In this document: positions 59,136 to 64,000 of the stretch, one piece after another | Numbering within the stretch: the stretch's first letter is position 1 | How the letters are laid out: each line of letters opens with the position of its first letter | Assembly: GCF_900156645.1 (NCBI RefSeq) | Contig: NZ_FTOC01000002.1 | Location: 332,906 to 396,905 of the forward strand | DNA from: Salimicrobium flavidum | GTDB taxonomy: Bacteria > Bacillota > Bacilli > Bacillales > Halobacillaceae | Length of the DNA: 64,000 bases | Reading direction: 5' to 3' | Translations under genes and position numbers: made by a program | Notes under the pieces: model-generated | Databases searched by the model: none | What the model was told of the DNA's origin: nothing | What the model saw: only the letters and a program-made list of their open reading frames with translations

Positions 59136-59268
59136 TGGCTCACGGCTCCTTATAAGGATATTCGAATAAATGATAATGAGTTAAAGTGTTTAACCATATT
59201 TTACTATAAATGATATCATGGTTACAGTTACTTTTACTTCTCAAATTTTACATAAAGGTGGAGATTTA

Positions 59269-60303
59269 ATGAGTGAAATTCACTATTTCCCAAGATACTC
59301 TCAAAAAGAAAATATGGTAACCAACAATACACTACTATTGTTTAGTCGTTTATATCAGAATAATCCTAAGAAGTTTACTCTTTTTATCAATTCCGTTTTG
59401 GACGATGATAAGAAGCAGTTGAATACCACAGTGAAGTTCAGTCAACAGGAAAAATCAAGAAGCGGTCGTGTCGCAGATGGGATGATCAGTCAGGATAGTT
59501 TTAAAGTTGTTATTGAAACCAAATTGTATGGTCAAGAACATATCGATCAGGTTATAGGTCATTGGAATTCATTTGAAAATGAAGACAATCAAGTCTTTCT
59601 TTGGATTAATAAGGAGCCTATTACAAATGATTATTATAACCAAATCATTAACGAATTGAATGACTACAATAATAAGAACGGAACGAATATAAAGTTTGCT
59701 TCTACTACTTTTAAAGAAATATGTTATGCCTTTAAGGACGTTCTCCAAGAATATGATTTGGAAATGACCACATTGATTGAAGACTACGAGAACTTTTGTA
59801 ATGAAACAGGTCTTATTGATAACAATGAAAATAGAGTGCGTGTTGTATTGACCGGCAAGACATTTGCTGAGAACATGAAATACAAACTTTATTTTCACCC
59901 TAAGAATCGAGGTTATCAAAACGCTAAATACATAGGTTTGTATCAAGATAAAGCAATTCGAGCAATTGGAGAAGTTTCTGGTATTGTTGATTTACAATAT
60001 GATGAAAGTAATGATGACTTTATTTATTATAAAGATGTTAAAGGGAAGTCTACCCAGGAAATCAAGAACCAGATAAAAGACATTACTAAGGAATCTAAGA
60101 CTAAACATGGATACCCTGCTGAAGAAGATAGAAGGTTCTTTATTGTAGAAGAATACCATCAGACGGAATACAAAAAAACATCTCATGGTGGTTTGCCTGG
60201 TGTTCGCTACATTGATCTTTTAGAAGTGAACGGTTATGAAGAAGATATGAGAGCAATGGAAATTGCAGATTTACTCAAGGGCAAAGAATGGGATGTCTTG
60301 TAG
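59269..60303 (+). CDS. Possible PD-(D/E)XK nuclease-domain protein
   Basis: A 344-residue protein. Residues about 66-100 read GRVADGMISQDSFKVVIETKL, placing Asp70, Glu83 and Lys85 in the D-x(n)-ExK pattern of PD-(D/E)XK enzymes. A second domain (about 205-330) is beta-rich. AAAGGTGG precedes the ATG at 59269. Together with the divergent 58017 gene, it may be defence cargo of the element (inference). Confidence 0.6.
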   Translation: MSEIHYFPRYSQKENMVTNNTLLLFSRLYQNNPKKFTLFINSVLDDDKKQLNTTVKFSQQEKSRSGRVADGMISQDSFKVVIETKLYGQEHIDQVIGHWNSFENEDNQVFLWINKEPITNDYYNQIINELNDYNNKNGTNIKFASTTFKEICYAFKDVLQEYDLEMTTLIEDYENFCNETGLIDNNENRVRVVLTGKTFAENMKYKLYFHPKNRGYQNAKYIGLYQDKAIRAIGEVSGIVDLQYDESNDDFIYYKDVKGKSTQEIKNQIKDITKESKTKHGYPAEEDRRFFIVEEYHQTEYKKTSHGGLPGVRYIDLLEVNGYEEDMRAMEIADLLKGKEWDVL

Positions 60304-60703
60304 CAACTTGATTAATTAATTGGTACCTAGCTAACTTTCATTGGGAAACGTTTTTACTTTTCACTTTCAGAAAATTCCACTTGTATTTGTGTGCGTTTTG
60401 AGTGGGGCGTCTGGGGCGTTTGTTTAAATTAGTTGAGGGGCATGAAGTGAGGAATGGTCCAACAGGTTCGGGCAAGTGTGGCGATTGGGACTTTTCTGCC
60501 TATCTATGGATTCCAAACAAAATCTATTGGAAACCTATTTATTTTTTGTCTTTCTACTGTCTTTTTATCGAGGGCCTACTTATTGCAACTTTTCCATTTG
60601 ATTTTCTATTGAACAACAATTGCTCGTGGGGTTGATTTTGCGAATCCCTTGTCCCACAAGGGTTTTCAAGCTTTGCGGTTCCTGACATTTAGATGTTGCT
60701 TTT
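60304..60703. other. Gap up to the S-layer junction
   Basis: AT-rich start (TTAATTAATTGG) followed by G-rich sequence (GGGGCGTCTGGGGCG at about 60402-60416). No gene is supportable. S-layer homology begins abruptly at 60704, so the right end of the inserted material must lie near there. Confidence 0.5.
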
Positions 60704-63126
60704 GTGCGATTAACCCTTCTACGGTCGAAGTAACATTCAACCAAGAAGTTGAAGGCCTTGATAAGTCCAGCTTTTCTGTAATGACAGAAGACGGTACAAA
60801 GCAATATGTAAAATCTGTTTCTCTTGATGGAGACACTGCTACAATTTCCTTCTATGAAGCACTTGAAACAGATACGACTTACGATATCGCTATCACTGAT
60901 GGTGAAACAACTTGGGAAACTTCCCTTGACTATGTACTTGGTGATGTAGCTGAAATCGAAGCTGACACTTCTCAGACTGTAGCTGCAGGTGGCATGTATG
61001 ACCTTACTAACCTTGACTATACAGTTCTCGATGAGAATGGTCAGGATATCACTGAAGTTACAAATGTACAGTTTGAAACTACATTCGACAACGACACTAA
61101 CTCCACAGTGGACTTGAGTTCTGCTACAACTGGTTTTGTCTATGTTACTGCTACAGATGAAGATGGAAACGAAGTACGTTCTGAGCGTATTACTTTGACT
61201 GCGGAAGCACCAGAAGCAGCTCAAATCACTGATTACTCTGTAGGCGAAAGCTCTCTTGACTTCGATGCTGATAACTACATGCAAGATACAGTAGTTCAAT
61301 TGGGTGAAGATAATCAATTCTTGAACGTAGATACACTAAATCAGTTCGGAAATGATTACAGTGGTGACGTCAAATTTGAATCTCTAGATAAATCTACAGC
61401 ACTTGTTGACAGAAACACTGGCCAAATCACTCCAATTGATGAAGGAACAGTTCCAGTTAAAGTTACAGTTGATGGTGAAATTACGACCACTGTAGAACTG
61501 GAAGTTGTTGCGGATGCTCAACTTGCTGAGTTTGACCTAAGCGAAGACACAGTATCTGTATCTGACTCTGTATCTGCACCTACAACTGTGAACTTTACTG
61601 CACGTGATCAGTACGAAGGTAAATTCACTACGCTTTCTGAGAGCGACATTGATGTAGAAGTAACAAGCGGAACTGATTTGGTAGAAGCTAACCTTGAAAG
61701 TTATTCTAACGGCGAAGGTACTATTAACGTAGTCGGTGAAGAAGCAGGTACGGCTACTGTTACAATTACTAGCGGTGATGTTGAACAAGAGCTAACTGTT
61801 AACGTCGTAGAAGCTGGTGAAACTGAAGGTTATGAAGTTGAAGGATTCGAAACTCAACTTGATAAGTATGCAGATTCCGATGATGATGCATCAACTGATA
61901 CTACAATGGATGTAGCTGTATATCCAGTTGACGCTAACGGTGTAAAAACTGGCGATGAAATTACAAATGCAACTTATACAGTAACTAAAGAAGACGGAAC
62001 TGCAGTTGATGGGTACAACGACGTTTCCGTAGGAACAGCTATTGATGCTGATGACTTGGAAGCTGACAAAGATTATACTGTATCTGTTGAAGTAGGGTCT
62101 TTCGATGTATTTGAAGATACTTTCTCTGTAGTAGATACTGAACCTAAACCTAGCGTAGAGATTACAAACAGCACTATTTCTGATGAAAATGGAAATGGTT
62201 ACTTGGATGATGAACTCGAAGAGCTGTTCACAACTTATTATGCAGGCCAAGAAGACTCTGCTGACGTTGAAGCAATTTCCTTCCAGTCTGACAACACTGA
62301 TGTTGTGGATGATTATGATGGAACGTTCGACGGTGGCGATATCGTAGCTAAGAGCCAAGGCGAAGCTTCTATTGTGATTCAGTCTGTAACAGTAGATGAC
62401 GATGCAACTTCGGACAATGATACAACAGCAGATGACTTCGAAGCTACACAAGTTGATGTCAACGAGCTAGTAAATGTTGTTATTGATGGCGAAGCTACAG
62501 TTTCTGACAACTCTGAGCTAACAGCTGCTCTTGCTAACGATAACGTAGATACTGTTAATCTTGAGAACGACATTACTGGTGACTTCACAGTAAGCAACGA
62601 TGGAGTAACTATTAACGGTAACGATTCAGTCCTTACAGGTGTTTTGACTCTTGGTACTACTAACAGTGGAAATACCGAAGCTGGCGTAGAGAACATTAAT
62701 CTAAACAACCTTACTCTTGATGGGAATTCCGATGGTAGTTCTGATGTTACTAACGTAGTTATTGGGTATTCCGATAAAGTTACATTTGATGGAGTTACTT
62801 TCCAAAATGCTGAATATGGTATCAAAGGTCAGCAATATGGAACTCCAAGTGAATTGACTGTAGTGAATAGTACATTTGATGGTAGCTATGGTATCGCACA
62901 AACTGAAGGTACTGGGTTCACTCAAATTGAAAATAATACGTTCACAACCTCTTCTGCAGGAATTGATTTAGGTACAGGTGTTAGCATTGAAGATGCTGAT
63001 GATAGCATTGTGGATTATCTCTTTGATAATAACACTTTCAATACTGACTCCAGTCGTGCTGTAGGAGACTATACAGTATCTCCGACAGTCACTTATGATG
63101 ATGATGGAAATATTCTAGGTTCATAA
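60704..63126 (+). pseudogene. S-layer gene lacking its 5' part
   Basis: About 805 residues of a second acidic S-layer protein in one open frame: GTGCGATTAACC at the junction is identical to the inner sequence of the intact S-layer gene at 44189, then INPSTVEVTFNQEVEGLDK, several Ig-like segments and a C-terminal parallel-beta-helix-like region (VENINLNNLTLDGN, VTNVVIGYSDKVTFDGV). The signal peptide and any wall anchor are missing. The frame stays open back to a TTG at 60649 with no ribosome site, so it is probably not expressed as a surface protein. Confidence 0.8.
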
Positions 63127-63193
63127 TTTGAATTAAAACTCAGTAGATAGAATTCAGTTATTCAATACTGAAATGACTATCTGAACTTGGTAC

Positions 63194-63232
63194 AAAGATA
63201 CCCTCTCTAGCTTTAGAGAGGGTATTCTTATG
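63194..63232 (+). terminator. Terminator copy after the truncated S-layer gene
   Basis: ATACCCTCTCT pairs with AGAGAGGGTAT, then TCTTATGGG. Near identical, with its upstream 50 bases, to the one at 47092. Confidence 0.85.
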
Positions 63233-63416
63233 GGAATAATAAAGAATTAGCCTGAAATTAATCGAGATAGAATTAGTCGAACATCGGCTGATTCTGTCTC
63301 TTTTTAATCCTACCGTAATGAATGAAAGGTTAAATATATATTATATTCATGATGAATCATATAAAGCTCTGATGCCTTCCGAGGTGTCAGGGCTTATTTT
63401 AATGGGAGGGATTATC

Positions 63417-63923
63417 ATGAATAATAGTAACGTAACAGAAACAGCAATCACACAGGAAAAGAACCAGAAGAAGAATCCTGCGAAACGAGTCCAGGTAGTG
63501 AATGTGAAGATCGTGAAGGAAGCGAGTTTTCTTTACGCCAATCGCTACGTTCGTTCTCCGGAAGATGGGTACGAATTGTTCAAGGAACACTTGGAGGAAG
63601 CCGATCGGGAACATTTTGTCGTGGCAGCCTTAGACACGAAGAACCAACCGATCTCCATCAACACCGTCCACGTCGGTTGCCTGAATTCCAGCATCGTACA
63701 TCCAAGAGAAGTGATGAAGCCAGCCATTCTCTCGAATGCTGCTTCCATCGTCGTCGCTCATAACCACCCGAGTGGCGATCCGGACCCAAGCAAGGAAGAC
63801 ATCAAGGTAACGGAACGGTTAGCCAAAGCCGGAAGGGTCTTAGGCATCGAACTGCTCGACCATGTCATTCTCGGGAGAACCACCTTCATCTCCTTGAAAG
63901 AAAAGGGGTGTGCGACCTGTTAA
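63417..63923 (+). CDS. radC: RadC-like JAB-domain protein, copy 2
   Basis: A 168-residue near-copy of the protein at 48275, with the same HNHPSGDPDPS motif and leader hairpin. The C-terminus differs: KEKGCATC instead of KEKGYI, so the reading diverges at the last codons and the following gene of copy 1 is not present here. GGGAGGGA precedes the start at 63417. The last 77 bases of the window hold nothing recognisable. Confidence 0.85.
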   Translation: MNNSNVTETAITQEKNQKKNPAKRVQVVNVKIVKEASFLYANRYVRSPEDGYELFKEHLEEADREHFVVAALDTKNQPISINTVHVGCLNSSIVHPREVMKPAILSNAASIVVAHNHPSGDPDPSKEDIKVTERLAKAGRVLGIELLDHVILGRTTFISLKEKGCATC

Positions 63924-64000
63924 GTGAGGAAGCCTGAAAGAAGGCGAAAACACTTGGACTTACTGATTCGTAAGTTTAACTTCTGATTTGATGGTTGAAA

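Noticed and set aside
60649..60703. TTG start for the truncated S-layer gene
   Set aside because: No ribosome site and no signal peptide; the upstream residues lack similarity to S-layer proteins.

Overview
The window reads as a chromosome segment of a moderately halophilic, motile, S-layer-bearing member of the Bacillaceae. The gene order upp-mnaA-atpZIBEFHAGDC-ywzB-murAA-mbl-flhO-flhP-fabZ is that of Bacillus subtilis, and the surface proteins are very rich in Asp and Glu. The sporulation genes that B. subtilis carries between murAA and mbl (spoIID, spoIIQ, spoIIID) are absent, which points to an asporogenous lineage. A Salimicrobium- or Halobacillus-like bacterium is my best guess, by inference only.

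Layout. 1-16.8 kb: uracil salvage (upp), UDP-GlcNAc 2-epimerase (mnaA), the complete F1Fo ATP synthase operon, and genes for wall synthesis, cell shape, flagellar rod and fatty-acid synthesis. 16.8-20.3 kb: two large arrays of a structured repeat around a NERD-domain gene, then a YjfB-like gene. 20.3-25.3 kb: an unknown protein and an RND efflux pair. 25.3-29 kb: three tandem SLH-domain paralogues, the third broken by visible mutations. 29.3-30.2 kb: a SinR-like repressor without an adjacent SinI, and a 39-residue gene with a structured leader. 31-42 kb: a cell-wall polysaccharide locus (LtaS-like transferase, MurJ/Wzx-like flippase, two GT4 glycosyltransferases, CsaB-like pyruvyltransferase, UDP-ManNAc dehydrogenase, TagA-type transferase). 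42-47 kb: an SLH protein, a small secreted paralogue and a large acidic S-layer protein. 47-64 kb: an AT-richer accessory region with two RadC-family genes, two tyrosine recombinases, a DUF927 ATPase, DNA-binding proteins, many unknown small genes and a divergent pair of nuclease-like genes. It abuts a second S-layer gene that has lost its 5' part.

How the parts fit: MnaA makes UDP-ManNAc, WecC oxidises it to UDP-ManNAcA, TagA and the GT4 enzymes use sugars of this kind, the flippase could export the product, and CsaB would add the pyruvate ketal that SLH domains bind. The SLH and S-layer genes nearby are the likely clients.

The most unusual feature is a family of roughly 215-250-bp repeats in five intergenic arrays (about 20 copies), here called family A. 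Each unit has three hairpin stems whose two arms change together between arrays. Four of the five arrays lie just downstream of a gene, in the orientation that puts T-rich tracts after two of the hairpins. Two further hairpin families (B and C) share the intergenic regions. The second unusual feature is the 47-61 kb accessory element, bracketed by a roughly 16-kb direct duplication of S-layer 3' end, terminator and radC. All calls were made by eye from the sequence without database searches.
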